The position numbers and the translations under genes are program-made. A DNA stretch of 64,000 bases, from positions 1,736,001 to 1,800,000 of the forward strand of contig NZ_CP013002.1 of NCBI RefSeq assembly GCF_001414055.1. Direction: 5' to 3'. The notes under the pieces are model-generated. The model was not told the DNA's origin, made no database searches, and worked only from the letters and a program-made list of their open reading frames with translations. Source of the DNA: Caulobacter henricii. GTDB lineage: Bacteria > Pseudomonadota > Alphaproteobacteria > Caulobacterales > Caulobacteraceae. Shown here one piece after another: positions 54,312 through 63,643 of the stretch (positions are counted from its first letter, which is position 1; every line of letters begins with the position of its first letter).

Positions 54312-55490
54312 ATGAAGCCGATAACCACTACCGCCGCACTGGCGGCGTTTTGTAATGAGTTGCAGGGTCAGCCCTTTGTCGCCGTGGACACCGAGTTCAT
54401 GCGTGAGACGACCTACTGGCCCAAGCTCTGCCTGATCCAGGTTGGCGCCCCCAATGTCGAGGCCGTAATCGATCCGCTGGCGGAGGGTATCGACCTGACG
54501 CCCCTGCTGGATCTGATGCGCGACGAGCGTGTGCTCAAGGTGTTCCACGCCGCCCGTCAGGACGTCGAGATCTTCAACAATCTGGGGGCCATGCCCCGAC
54601 CACTGTTCGACACCCAGGTGGCCGGCATGGCCGCCGGCTTTGGCGAGCAGATCGCCTATGACGCCCTGGTCCGCCAGATGCTGAAGATCGAGCTCGACAA
54701 GTCCAGCCGCTTTACCGACTGGGCGCGGCGGCCCCTGTCTGAGGCCCAGCTGACCTATGCCCTGGCCGATGTCACCCATCTGGCCTCGCTGTATCCGATG
54801 TTGCGCCAGCGCCTGGCAGACGCGGGGCGGCTGGCCTGGGTCGAGGAAGAGATGCAGGCCCTGTGTGATCCGGCCTTCTACGATGTCGACCCGGAAAAGG
54901 CCTGGCGCCGGCTGCGGCCGCGCAAGACGGCCCAGAAATATCTGGCTGTCTTCAAGGCGGTCGCCGCCTGGCGCGAACGCACCGCCCAGCAACGGGACCA
55001 GCCGCGGGGCCGCATCCTGAAGGATGAGGCCATAGACGAGCTGGCTACCCAGGCACCGACCACGCTGGACGGGCTCAACACCTTGCGTGGCGTACCCAAG
55101 GGCTTCGGCGGCAGCAAGTTTGGCCCGGACCTGCTGGCGGCCATCAAGGCGGCCCTGGCAGATCCTGAAGGCTATGCGCCCGTTCTGGAAAAGGCCGGTC
55201 CTGCGCCCCCGCCGTCGGCAGGGGCCGTGGTCGAGCTGCTGAAGGTCTTGCTCAAGGCCCGGGCCGAGGAAGCCGGCGTTGCGTCGAAACTGATCGCGAC
55301 CGTTTCGGACCTGGAAAAGATCGCCGCCGACGACAATGCCAGTACCCCCGCCCTGACGGGCTGGCGCCGCGACGCCTTCGGGGCCGACGCCCTGAAGATC
55401 AAGCGCGGTGAGCTGGCCCTGGTGCTGGATGGTGCCCGGGTGCGGGTCGTTGAGGTTCGAAGGGCCCCCAAGGCGGAATCAGAAACCTGA
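54312..55490 (+). CDS. rnd: Ribonuclease D
   Basis: RNase D is a 3'-5' exoribonuclease for tRNA maturation. The 392-residue protein has the DEDDy motifs: [15 protein letters not shown] (Exo I), [16 protein letters not shown] (Exo II) and [13 protein letters not shown] (Exo III). One or two HRDC-type domains follow from about residue 200 ([20 protein letters not shown]). ATG at 54312 fits the family. It stands on the plus strand between purM and the hybrid kinase. Confidence 0.93.
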   Translation: MKPITTTAALAAFCNELQGQPFVAVDTEFMRETTYWPKLCLIQVGAPNVEAVIDPLAEGIDLTPLLDLMRDERVLKVFHAARQDVEIFNNLGAMPRPLFDTQVAGMAAGFGEQIAYDALVRQMLKIELDKSSRFTDWARRPLSEAQLTYALADVTHLASLYPMLRQRLADAGRLAWVEEEMQALCDPAFYDVDPEKAWRRLRPRKTAQKYLAVFKAVAAWRERTAQQRDQPRGRILKDEAIDELATQAPTTLDGLNTLRGVPKGFGGSKFGPDLLAAIKAALADPEGYAPVLEKAGPAPPPSAGAVVELLKVLLKARAEEAGVASKLIATVSDLEKIAADDNASTPALTGWRRDAFGADALKIKRGELALVLDGARVRVVEVRRAPKAESET

Positions 55491-55626
55491 GGCGTGCGTC
55501 CGTCGGGTCTTCAACCCATAGTGAGTAAAAGTTAGGCGGCTAACGGTCTAGCGGCCCTGCGTAGCCTTTCCTGTTCTGCTATCTTCCTTGTCAGCCAAGA
55601 GCGTCTGCGCCCTTTGGCAGGCAGAG

Positions 55627-57333
55627 GTGGCAGGTTTGGCGGGATACTGGGACAGACTGGCGACCGCCTACCGACCGGCGGCAGTTTCCCGGCGCTCACA
55701 GGTCCCCTTGCGGGTTTTCGTCATCCTGGTGCTGTGCGGGGCTATGGCCTGGCGCCCAGGCTTTGGCTTTCTGCTCGGCTGGTCAGCCGCCTATGCCTTT
55801 GCGCAGCTGGCGGAGTTGCTGGCGCTACGGCGGTTTCTTGCTGCACCAGATCCGGCCACGACGGTGGGATTCAACCTCGCGACCGATCTCCTGATGGCGA
55901 CAGTCTTCGGCTGGATGGCGATCCCGCTGTGGCAGATCGGGACGCCGGCTGCTGCTGCGGCGGCGACCCTGCTGATTTCCGGATCCATCCTGACTGCCCT
56001 GATGGGGGCTGAAGGCTGTTTCACGGCCTTCGCGACGGCCGTTACCCCGCACCTGGCCTATCTGTTCATTCTTCCCTATGCCGGCGGCGCGGCCGACGAC
56101 CCGGTCTCGCCCTATTTCCTGATCGGTGCAGGCCTGCTGAGCCTGGTTCTGGCCATGGTCTTTACCTGGTCCCAGCGCGCCATGCAGGCCGAGCGGTCGG
56201 CCCGTCTGGCCGCGGAAGCCCAGACGGCTGCCAAGTCCGCCTTCGTCGCCATGGTCAGCCATGAATTGCGGACACCGATCAATGCCCTGCTGAACGGTGC
56301 GGACGCTCTGGCACGGCAGGTCGGCAGTGATCCTGGCGCGACCCGGCTGATCGCTGACGCCGGATCGATGATGAAGACCCTGCTCAATGACCTGCTGGAT
56401 TTTTCCAAGATCGAGGCCGGTCGGATGGGAGTCGAACAGGTCGACTACGATCTGCGCAGCGTGGTGCGCGACAGTGTTCTGCTGTGGCGCAACGAGGCGC
56501 GGGCCAAGGGCATCAAGCTGGAGTTCAGGGGAGGAAAGTCCCTGCCGGTCTGGGTTCGCGGTGATCCGATGCGGTTGCGCCAGATCCTCAACAACCTGCT
56601 GTCCAATGCCATCAAGTTCACAGCCGATGGCAGGGTGACCCTCAGCGTCGCCCTGCTGGACCGGCCAGAGGGCCGCTTCATGGATCTGCAGGTGGTCGAC
56701 ACAGGGCCAGGCCTGACGCCAGGCCAGATCGACCGCCTGTTCAGCGCCTATGATCAACTGGGTGACGGGACGGCGCGCGCCTTCGGGGGGACGGGGCTGG
56801 GCCTGGCCATCAGCCGCGATCTGGCCCGGCTGATGGGGGGAACCCTGACGGCGGAAAGCCGGCCGGGAGAAGGGGCGCGTTTCATCCTGGCCCTGCCCGT
56901 GCCCGAAGGCACGGCCCCGGTCTCTGTGGATCTCACCCGCCTGCCGACGGTCGCGATCAAGGGGGAAAGCCCCCTGATCTTGGTCGTCGATGACCACGAC
57001 ATCAATCGCCGCATGATGCGAGCCATGCTGGAAGCCTTCGGGGCCCGTGTGGAAACGGCTGACGACGCCGAGGCAGCGCTCAAGGCGGCAGAGGCCCGGG
57101 GCTTTGACGCGATCCTGATGGATCTGCGGATGCCGGGTGTCGACGGCCTTGAGGCGACCCGACGGTTGCGCGCCTCCAGCCTGAACGGTCAGACCCCGGT
57201 GATTGCCGTTTCGGGCGCGGTTCTGCCGGAGGACCGGGAGGCCTGTGAGCGTGCGGGCATGAACGGTCTGATCCGCAAGCCGGTTGTGCCGGAAGAGCTC
57301 TATGCGGCGCTGTTTGGCGACCCAGCGGCCTAG
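55627..57333 (+). CDS. Hybrid sensor histidine kinase, six-helix membrane sensor
   Basis: This encodes 568 residues. About six helices lie in the first 185 residues (VPLRVFVILVLCGAMAW, AAAAAATLLISGSILTALMG, LIGAGLLSLVLAMVFTW). HisKA has the phospho-accepting His 212 in MVSHELRTPINALLNG, HATPase has NLLSNAIKFTADG and GGTGLGLAISRD, and the receiver domain has Asp 499 in AILMDLRMPGVDG. There is no PAS or other obvious sensor. The start is uncertain: GTG 55627 is used, TTG 55588 and TTG 55636 are alternatives. No response regulator gene is next to it. Confidence 0.85.
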   Translation: MAGLAGYWDRLATAYRPAAVSRRSQVPLRVFVILVLCGAMAWRPGFGFLLGWSAAYAFAQLAELLALRRFLAAPDPATTVGFNLATDLLMATVFGWMAIPLWQIGTPAAAAAATLLISGSILTALMGAEGCFTAFATAVTPHLAYLFILPYAGGAADDPVSPYFLIGAGLLSLVLAMVFTWSQRAMQAERSARLAAEAQTAAKSAFVAMVSHELRTPINALLNGADALARQVGSDPGATRLIADAGSMMKTLLNDLLDFSKIEAGRMGVEQVDYDLRSVVRDSVLLWRNEARAKGIKLEFRGGKSLPVWVRGDPMRLRQILNNLLSNAIKFTADGRVTLSVALLDRPEGRFMDLQVVDTGPGLTPGQIDRLFSAYDQLGDGTARAFGGTGLGLAISRDLARLMGGTLTAESRPGEGARFILALPVPEGTAPVSVDLTRLPTVAIKGESPLILVVDDHDINRRMMRAMLEAFGARVETADDAEAALKAAEARGFDAILMDLRMPGVDGLEATRRLRASSLNGQTPVIAVSGAVLPEDREACERAGMNGLIRKPVVPEELYAALFGDPAA

Positions 57334-57436
57334 GCCGCTTAGGGGCCTTCACACCGGTCGACCTTGCTCGCGCCCAGCCTGGGAAAGGCATCCGCCTCCT
57401 TCACCCTGAGGGGCAAGGGGAAGGAGGCAAAGACTG

Positions 57437-57691
57437 TTAGTGGGGCAGGACCGCGCCGCCGGCGGCGAGGCCCAGGGCGACCAGGACGCTGACATGGAAG
57501 ACGATGGCGATCGCGACGGTGCGTCGGACCGACCAGGTCGACTCCTGGGCAAAGACCCGGCCGATTTCATGCTGGAGACTGTGCGCAGCACTTTCCACCG
57601 GCGCATCATTATCATTGGCGAGGCGTAGATCAGGACGCTTGCGCGGGTTGGGCGCGATAGCGTCAAGGTAGTCCACTTTACGCTGCAGCAT
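57437..57691 (-). CDS. Small single-helix membrane protein
   Basis: This 84-residue protein has a charged N-terminal half (LRLANDNDAPVE is a motif common in small Caulobacteraceae proteins). One membrane helix follows (TVAIAIVFHVSVLVALGLAAG), ending near the C-terminus. ATG at 57691 has a strong RBS, AGGAGG, 6 bp upstream. No family is known. It is the last gene of the hdaA-ppk-ppx run, 155 bp after ppx, with a leader containing a CAACATC / GATGTTG hairpin near the ppx stop. Confidence 0.75.
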   Translation of the reverse strand: MLQRKVDYLDAIAPNPRKRPDLRLANDNDAPVESAAHSLQHEIGRVFAQESTWSVRRTVAIAIVFHVSVLVALGLAAGGAVLPH

Positions 57692-57846
57692 CACTGGCCT
57701 CCTTATGTCGTTACAGACACGCTAGCGAAGTGAAGCTAACAAATTATGCTCAAACGACAGCAGTTTGACTGCGTCATTCGGCCTCGTTTGCATTATGGGT
57801 AGATTTAGACTGCATTAAGCACGTCTAACACTCAGCAACATCTTGT

Positions 57847-59337
57847 TTAGGATGTTGAGATCTTCAACTTCAGGCCCAGCAGATGGGCGACCGTGCCGGC
57901 ACGCTTGCTGGTCTGTTCCCCCAGTAGCAGGTCGGCATAGCCGGGCTCTGCGGTGAGGGTCAGCTGGGTCCTGTCGATCATCAGCCGTGAGCGGGCGAGC
58001 AGGGGGGCGCTGCGCCCCGAGAGGTCACAGCCGAGGCGGATGGCCGCGCCAAGCGCCCGGGCCCGCTTCAGCCGCAGGGGGCTCAGCAGGCGATGCAACA
58101 CTTCGATCTCGGGCGGGTCGAAGGCGGTGGAGTGACGGGCATAGGCGGCGGTGGCCAGAAAGGCCCGCTCGGCGTGATCCTGGCCGGCGATCGGCGCGCG
58201 CAGTACCTGCTCGAAGACCAGGTCGGCGCGATGGTCGGGATGCAGCCGGGCGCCGAGATCGGCCAGGCGGCAGGCGGCCGACATCAGCACCTCGTCCCGC
58301 CCGCCCTCAAACAGCGGCGGCAGGCTGGTGAAGGCCGGGGCCAGCCAGGCATTGAGGCCCTGGCCCAGTTCGTCAGCGACGCCCTGTCGGGCGCCGAGCG
58401 AGGCGCAGCCCTCGATCAGCGGGTCCAGGCCCCGGGTGCGCGGTGGCATGGCCTCGAACAGCAACCCCTCGCGGACGCCAAAGGCCGAGATCTCGATCCG
58501 CTTGAGCGCCAGACTATCGATCAGGCTTTCCAGCACCACGGCAGCATAGGGCAGGGTCTCCGAGCGCTTCTTGCTCATGCCCTCGATCCGCTCGAGCGAG
58601 GCCCTGGACTGGTGCGAGACCAGACGGGCGGCGTCGAGGGCCTCGCTGGCGCTCATTTCATACTGGTGCACGACATGCAGCGGGTAGCCCGACAGCCGCA
58701 TGTGCAGCAGGGCCAGGTTGCGCCAGGCTCCGCCGACCGCATGGAAGGTATCGGTGCGGAAGGCGCTGGCCACGGGGGCGAGGCGCTGGGCGCACAGCCG
58801 GCGCACGCGCTCGCCGTCGAAGCCCTCCGACAGGCCCAGGCTGAACGGGCCCAGGGGCAGGGTGACGCCGAGGCCCGCGCCGGTGGTTTCCAGCCGGACG
58901 AGTTCGAGGCTGGCCCCGCCGAGGTCGCCGACCACGCCGGTGGCCGAGGGCGCGCCGGCCAGGACACCCAGGGCGGCGTAATGGGCCTCTTCCTCGCCCG
59001 ACAGGACCCGGACGCTCAGGCCGGTCTCGGCCTTGACCCTTGCGACGAAGTCAGGCCCGTCGCTGGCCTCGCGGGCTGCGGCGGTGGCGACCACGAAGAT
59101 CTCGGCCGGGGCCACGGCCTCCAGGACGGCGCGGAAACGCTTCAGGGCCGCCAGGGACTGCTGCACGCCCTCCGGCGACAGGCGGCCATGGTCCCCGAGG
59201 TCCCGGCCCAGGCCCGCCAGCACCTTCTCGTTGAAGACGGTCCAGATGGCGCGACCTTCCAGCCGGTACACCACGAGGCGCACCGAGTTGGATCCGATAT
59301 CGATCACAGCCGCGTCGCGCGGCGCCGGAAATGGCAT
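57847..59337 (-). CDS. ppx: Exopolyphosphatase (Ppx/GppA family)
   Basis: Ppx hydrolyses terminal phosphates of polyphosphate. The 496-residue protein has the actin-like ATPase fold: AAVIDIGSNSVRLVVYR, VVATAAAREASDG, GEEEAHYAALGVLAG and GVVGDLGGASLELVRL (the E, D and G of the phosphate pocket). It then has a helical C-terminal part. It can equally be a pppGpp phosphohydrolase; the two types are hard to separate by sequence. It lies downstream of ppk and a small lipoprotein gene, so polyphosphate synthesis and breakdown are co-encoded. Confidence 0.9.
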   Translation of the reverse strand: MPFPAPRDAAVIDIGSNSVRLVVYRLEGRAIWTVFNEKVLAGLGRDLGDHGRLSPEGVQQSLAALKRFRAVLEAVAPAEIFVVATAAAREASDGPDFVARVKAETGLSVRVLSGEEEAHYAALGVLAGAPSATGVVGDLGGASLELVRLETTGAGLGVTLPLGPFSLGLSEGFDGERVRRLCAQRLAPVASAFRTDTFHAVGGAWRNLALLHMRLSGYPLHVVHQYEMSASEALDAARLVSHQSRASLERIEGMSKKRSETLPYAAVVLESLIDSLALKRIEISAFGVREGLLFEAMPPRTRGLDPLIEGCASLGARQGVADELGQGLNAWLAPAFTSLPPLFEGGRDEVLMSAACRLADLGARLHPDHRADLVFEQVLRAPIAGQDHAERAFLATAAYARHSTAFDPPEIEVLHRLLSPLRLKRARALGAAIRLGCDLSGRSAPLLARSRLMIDRTQLTLTAEPGYADLLLGEQTSKRAGTVAHLLGLKLKISTS

Positions 59338-59401
59338 GGGCGTGGTTTAGCCTATTCGGCCGCAGGAGAAAGCGGGGCCGGAAGAAAATCGCTGCAACAG
59401 G

Positions 59402-59794
59402 TCAGGACGCGCCATTAATCCGGCAGGCCAGCAAGCGCCAGCGGGTTTCGGTCCTTACGTAGAAGCAGGTGCCGAAGGTTTTCTGTGCTCCGTCGGCCCG
59501 CAGTCCGCCCTTGGTGGCCGCGTGATTCCCGTCGAGCAGCAGCATCTCGACCGTCGGGGCCTGGGTCGGACAGCGGCCCCAGGAGCGGATCTGGCCCAGA
59601 CGCAGTCCCGGACCGTAGATCCTGCCCCTGGCCTGCAACTGGCGATCCACAGGGGCGAGGGCGGCGCCGTCGCCGATCCGGTCAAGGCCGGGCACGCCGG
59701 GCGCGGCCAGGATGGCGCAGATCTCGGCCTGTTCAGCGGGCGCAGGGCCGCAGCCGGCCAGTCCCAGGACCGCCAGTGCGGCGAGGCGTTTCAA
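59402..59794 (-). CDS. Putative lipoprotein of unknown function
   Basis: This 130-residue protein has a lipoprotein signal RLAALAVLGLAGCGP (Cys 15). The mature part has four further Cys (EICAIL, WGRCPT, GTCFYV, ACRIN) that could form disulphides. It is not recognised. The TTG start at 59794 has no obvious Shine-Dalgarno, and the gene begins 9 bp after the ppk stop and ends 64 bp before ppx, so it is probably co-transcribed with them. Confidence 0.65.
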   Translation of the reverse strand: MKRLAALAVLGLAGCGPAPAEQAEICAILAAPGVPGLDRIGDGAALAPVDRQLQARGRIYGPGLRLGQIRSWGRCPTQAPTVEMLLLDGNHAATKGGLRADGAQKTFGTCFYVRTETRWRLLACRINGAS

Positions 59795-59803
59795 GGGCCG
59801 GCC

Positions 59804-62032
59804 CTAGCCGCGCCTTGGTCCCACATGGTCAAAGGCCATGGGCAGGTCCTTCACCTTGTGACCGCGACCCGAGAGGCTGGGATTGGTCATGAAATAGTCG
59901 TGGGCCGAGAAGGCTCCCTTCCTGTCCCAGGCCGGATTGCGGACATAGTCGCCATCGCTCTTGAGGTTCCAGCTCTGGGCCTCGTCCTTGAGATTGGCGA
60001 CCATGATCTGGCTGAGCACCTGCTGGTGCACGGTCGGGTTCTCGACCGGCACGAGGGTCTCGACCCGGCGGTCGAGGTTGCGGGGCATCCAGTCGGCCGA
60101 GCTGATGAACAGGCGGGTTTGCGGGCCGGGCAGGGTGGCCCCATTGGCGAAGGCGACGATGCGGGCATGTTCCAGGAACCGCCCGACGATGCTCTTGACC
60201 CGGATGTTTTCCGACAGGCCCTTCACGCCCGGACGCAGGCAGCAGATGCCGCGCACCACCAGATCGATCGAGACCCCGGCCTGGCTTGCGGCATAGAGGG
60301 CATCGATGATCTGCGGGTCGACCACCGAGTTCATCTTGGCCCAGATGCCGGCCGGCTTGCCGGCCCGGGCGTTGTCGGCCTCGCGGGCGATCATCCTCAG
60401 CAGATCCGGCTTCAGGGTCTCGGGCGAGAAGCTCAGCTTCTCCAGGCCCGAGGGCTGGGCATAGCCGGTGATGAAGTTGAACAGCTTGCCGCCGTCCCGG
60501 CCCAGGGCCGGATCACAGGTGAACAGCGACAGGTCGGTATAAACCTTGGCCGTCTGCGGGTGATAGTTGCCGGTCCCGAAGTGGCAATAGGTCCGCAGGG
60601 CATCGCCCTCGCGCCGCACCACCACCGACAGCTTGGCGTGGGTCTTCCAGTCGACGAAGCCGAACACCACGTGGACGCCCGCGCGTTCCAGGTCGCGGGC
60701 CCATTTGAGATTGTTCTCCTCGTCGAAGCGGGCCTTGATCTCGACCAGGGCCGTGACGTTCTTGCCGTTGTCGGCCGCCTCGATCAGGGCCGCCACGATC
60801 GGGCTGTCCTTGGAGGTGCGGTAAAGGGTCTGCTTGATCGCCAGCACATTGGGATCGCGGGCCGCCTGGCGCAGGAACTGCACCACCACATCGAAGCTCT
60901 CGAAGGGGTGGTGGACCAGGATGTCCTTCTCGCGGATCGCCGCGAAACAGTCGCCGCCATGGTCGCGCACCCGCTCGGGGAAGCGCGCATTATAGGGCTT
61001 GAACTTCAGGTCGGGACGGTCGGGCGGGATCAGCTCGCTCATCTGGGCCAGGCCCAGCTTGCCCTCCACCAGCACCACATCCTCGGCCTCGGCCCGCAGG
61101 CCCTCGATGATGAACGCGCGCAGGTCCTCCGGCATGGTGGTCTGCATCTTGACCCGCACCACCTGACCCAGCCGGCGCTTCTTCAGCCGCGCCTCGAACT
61201 CGCGCACCAGGTCTTCGGCCTCTTCCTCGATCTCGAGGTCGCTGTCGCGGATCAGGCGGAACAGGCCCAGGCCCTCGACCTCATAGCCGGGGAACAGGTG
61301 ATCCAGGAACAGGATGATGAAGCTTTCCAGGGCGACGATCTTGCGCTGGCGCTTCTTGCCGCGGGTCATCACGCTGGACAGTTCCCAGAACCGCTGCACC
61401 TGGCTGGGCACCGGCACCAGGGCATAGAGGTGCTTGTCGTCGGCGATCCGGCGCAGCTTCAGCGCCAGGCAGAAGCCGAGATTGGGGATGAAGGGAAAGG
61501 GGTGGGCCGGGTCGATGGCAAGGGGCGTCAGCACCGGGAACATCCGGGTCAGGAACAGCTCCTCGGCCCGGACCCAGTCCTCGCCGACAATGTCCTTTGC
61601 GTCCAGCAGCTTCAGGCCCTCGGCCCACAGCTCGGCCCGGATCTCGCGCCAGATCTTCTGCTGGTCTGCCATCAGGTCGCTGGTCGAGGCATTGATCTTC
61701 GCCAGTTGTTCGCCGGGCGTCAGGCCGTCCTGGCTGATCACCCGCACGCCTTCGCGCACCTGCCCCTTCAGGCCGGCGACGCGGACCATGTAGAACTCGT
61801 CGAGGTTGTTGGCCGAGATCGACAGGAACCTCAGGCGCTCCAGCAACGGATGGCGCGGATTGGCGCTCTCTTCCAGCACCCGCTCATTGAAGGCCAGCCA
61901 CGAGGTCTCGCGATTGATGAACCGCTCGGGCGAGGCCATCAGCGCCATGTCGAGGCGGCAGGTGACATCGTGCTTCCCGGCTGGAGCGACGGTTTCGTTG
62001 GCGGCGGTCGGCAGGGCGGCGGCGTCAGTCAT
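59804..62032 (-). CDS. ppk: Polyphosphate kinase 1
   Basis: Ppk1 makes polyphosphate from ATP and can run in reverse. The 742-residue protein starts with an extra Ala-rich segment, then shows [71 protein letters not shown] and the phospho-His region [12 protein letters not shown]. The later catalytic domain has [17 protein letters not shown]. The C-terminal [21 protein letters not shown] and [19 protein letters not shown] complete the PPK fold. ATG at 62032 is chosen after a non-conserved in-frame extension. It is in the same orientation as hdaA upstream and ppx downstream. Confidence 0.95.
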   Translation of the reverse strand: MTDAAALPTAANETVAPAGKHDVTCRLDMALMASPERFINRETSWLAFNERVLEESANPRHPLLERLRFLSISANNLDEFYMVRVAGLKGQVREGVRVISQDGLTPGEQLAKINASTSDLMADQQKIWREIRAELWAEGLKLLDAKDIVGEDWVRAEELFLTRMFPVLTPLAIDPAHPFPFIPNLGFCLALKLRRIADDKHLYALVPVPSQVQRFWELSSVMTRGKKRQRKIVALESFIILFLDHLFPGYEVEGLGLFRLIRDSDLEIEEEAEDLVREFEARLKKRRLGQVVRVKMQTTMPEDLRAFIIEGLRAEAEDVVLVEGKLGLAQMSELIPPDRPDLKFKPYNARFPERVRDHGGDCFAAIREKDILVHHPFESFDVVVQFLRQAARDPNVLAIKQTLYRTSKDSPIVAALIEAADNGKNVTALVEIKARFDEENNLKWARDLERAGVHVVFGFVDWKTHAKLSVVVRREGDALRTYCHFGTGNYHPQTAKVYTDLSLFTCDPALGRDGGKLFNFITGYAQPSGLEKLSFSPETLKPDLLRMIAREADNARAGKPAGIWAKMNSVVDPQIIDALYAASQAGVSIDLVVRGICCLRPGVKGLSENIRVKSIVGRFLEHARIVAFANGATLPGPQTRLFISSADWMPRNLDRRVETLVPVENPTVHQQVLSQIMVANLKDEAQSWNLKSDGDYVRNPAWDRKGAFSAHDYFMTNPSLSGRGHKVKDLPMAFDHVGPRRG

Positions 62033-62153
62033 GCGGGCAACCATAGGCGAACTGTGTTCGCACATGGTGAACGCGGCAGGTGACAGGGGCAAGACAGAGG
62101 GGGCGGCGGCCGACGTGATGCACAATCGGTCGTCAGCGTCCCGCAAAAAACAC

Positions 62154-62249
62154 CGTCATCCCCCGACCTGTTCGGGGGACCCAAGCCGGGATGGCCGATA
62201 ACCCCCTGGAAGCGCCGCCTGGGTCCCCCGGATAAACCGGGGGATGACG
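62154..62249. repeat. 96 bp palindromic intergenic repeat (CGTCATCCCCCG type)
   Basis: The ends read CGTCATCCCCCG and CCGGGGGATGACG. Just inside, CGGGGGACCCA and TGGGTCCCCCG also match. Each half can fold alone, and the halves can pair with each other over about 24 bp. It lies in the 257 bp gap between hdaA and ppk. It shares the CGTCAT-CCC ends with the element at 63471-63603, so the two are probably one REP-like family. Confidence 0.65.
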
Positions 62250-62289
62250 AATTTAGAAGCGGAGGAAAGGCAGACGGTGATGAGGGCTG

Positions 62290-62982
62290 TTAAGGGGCCT
62301 CATCCTCGTCAAAGGCCAGGACCTGGCCGGCCAGCACCCGGCTGATGGCCCGGCCCTCGGCCGAGGCGGCCTCGTCGAGCAGGTCGACGGCGGCTATGGC
62401 CTCCAGAGAGGAGCGGGGGATGCGGCGCAGCAGATAGGGATAGACCTCCTCGGCAGGGGTCATGGCCCGGGCCGCGAAGGCCCGGCGCAGCACGGCCTCC
62501 AGTACGATGTCGTCGGGCTCGTCGATGCGGGCGACGCTGGTGGCATTGAGCCGCGAGCGCAGGTCCGGCACCGCGCAGTCCCAGGCCACGGGGGCCAGCC
62601 GGCCGGTCAGAAGCAGGGTGCCGCCATCGACCCCGGCCATGTTGATCAGGTGAAACAGGGTCTCGTCATCGAGGTGCCCGCCCTCGGCCCGGCGGTCGGC
62701 ATCGTCGACCAGCACCGCCCGGCCGCGCAGGGCCGAAAGGTCGACCGGTGCCGACAGGGGATTGGCGGCCTCGATCACCACGGCATCGGCCCTCAGGGCC
62801 CAGTCCCGCGCCAGATGGGTCTTGCCGGCCCCGGCCTCGCCGACCAGGGCCACCCGCCCCTCGACCCAGCCGGGCCAGGCGTCCAGGGCCGCCAGAGCCA
62901 GCGCATTGGTCGGCGACACGGCAAAGTGCTCCCGTGCAAACGATGGCGGGCTGTGCAGCGGCAGTCTGAACTGACGGGACAA
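62290..62982 (-). CDS. hdaA: HdaA-type DnaA regulatory protein
   Basis: This 230-residue protein is homologous to the DnaA AAA+ domain. An N-terminal clamp-binding motif QFRLPL is followed by the P-loop LVGEAGAGKTHLARDW (48-55), LVDDADRRAEGGHLDDE and LRSRLNATSVARIDEPDD. In Caulobacter, HdaA with the beta clamp stimulates ATP hydrolysis by DnaA to stop over-initiation. The first codon is TTG at 62982. It is the first gene of the ppk-ppx run on the minus strand, which is also the neighbourhood known from C. crescentus. Confidence 0.88.
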   Translation of the reverse strand: MSRQFRLPLHSPPSFAREHFAVSPTNALALAALDAWPGWVEGRVALVGEAGAGKTHLARDWALRADAVVIEAANPLSAPVDLSALRGRAVLVDDADRRAEGGHLDDETLFHLINMAGVDGGTLLLTGRLAPVAWDCAVPDLRSRLNATSVARIDEPDDIVLEAVLRRAFAARAMTPAEEVYPYLLRRIPRSSLEAIAAVDLLDEAASAEGRAISRVLAGQVLAFDEDEAP

Positions 62983-63102
62983 ACGCGAGGGGTCCGGCGT
63001 GGTTACGGGATGGTTTGGTATAGGCCGGGTACGGCGTCAGGGCGAGAGGGGCGGTATGGGAAGGTGGGGATTAGGGGCGGGGAGGTGTGGATGGCGAGAC
63101 AG

Positions 63103-63441
63103 TCAGAGCCCCCACCGCACCACCAACAACCCAAACCCCAGCAGGATCACCGGCCCGAACACCGCGAAGGTCCAGCGGGTGATCCGCTCCGGCAGGAAGG
63201 TGTCGTAGGTGCCGTTCCTGGTCGCGCCGTACTTCACGGCGATGGCGGTCAGCGGGCATTTGAGGCCGAAGGCGGCGAAGACCGCGCTCTCGACGGCGAC
63301 CAGAGCGGCTGCCACCCACAGCCAGGGGCCGTGCGCGCCGGTGATCCCGGCATAGAGGACGACGAGGCTGGCACCGGCCATCACGAGATAGATCACGGTG
63401 TGGAGGGCGCGGACCAGGGTCAGGCTTTGGGCATCGGTCAT
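63103..63441 (-). CDS. Small integral membrane protein of unknown function
   Basis: This 112-residue protein has three to four helices (LHTVIYLVMAGASLVVLYAG, LWVAAALVAVESAVFAAFG, WTFAVFGPVILLGFGLLVV) and a conserved-looking loop KCPLTAIAVKYGATRNGTYD. No family is confidently known. ATG at 63441 is chosen; an upstream extension has no support. It follows a palindromic repeat and is on the minus strand upstream of hdaA. Confidence 0.7.
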   Translation of the reverse strand: MTDAQSLTLVRALHTVIYLVMAGASLVVLYAGITGAHGPWLWVAAALVAVESAVFAAFGLKCPLTAIAVKYGATRNGTYDTFLPERITRWTFAVFGPVILLGFGLLVVRWGL

Positions 63442-63470
63442 GGGGCGTAGTCTACCCTTCCAGATACTCC

Positions 63471-63603
63471 CGTCATTCCCGCCCTTGTGGCGGGAACCCC
63501 TCGCGCCGCCGCAGGTGCAGAAGGGGCGAAGTGCGCGCGCACTTCGCTGGCGCTTCACGTGTCAGCTGAACCAGGGGTTCCCGCCACAAGGGCGGGAATG
63601 ACG
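63471..63603. repeat. 133 bp palindromic element with 31 bp perfect terminal inverted repeats
   Basis: The left arm 63471-63501 and the right arm 63573-63603 are exact reverse complements (31 of 31). They begin CGTCATTCCCGCCCTTGTGG. The 71 bp core contains a perfect 22 bp palindrome at 63526-63547, GCGAAGTGCGC / GCGCACTTCGC. It has no coding sequence and lies between two divergent genes. The terminal sequence is close to that of the repeat at 62154-62249. Confidence 0.75.
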
Positions 63604-63643
63604 GGGGGTATGGGGAGTGGTGTGGGGGCCCTATATCTCACCC

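Noticed and set aside
53172..54992. Use of the full 606-codon frame for purM
   Set aside because: Conserved PurM begins only at ATG 54197. The extension overlaps rnd on the other strand and has no homology.
57394..57428. GCCTCCTT / AAGGAGGC hairpin between convergent genes as a terminator
   Set aside because: The stem is short and no T-run follows on either strand, so it is not listed as a terminator.
57692..57846. TTAA-spaced sequences that recall CtrA half-sites upstream of the small membrane protein
   Set aside because: The spacing and bases match the TTAA-N7-TTAA consensus only partly, so no CtrA site is claimed.
59522..62083. An 853-codon plus-strand frame over ppk
   Set aside because: The composition is low-complexity (His, Asp, Gly, Gln) and it is antisense to an intact ppk, so it is a shadow frame.
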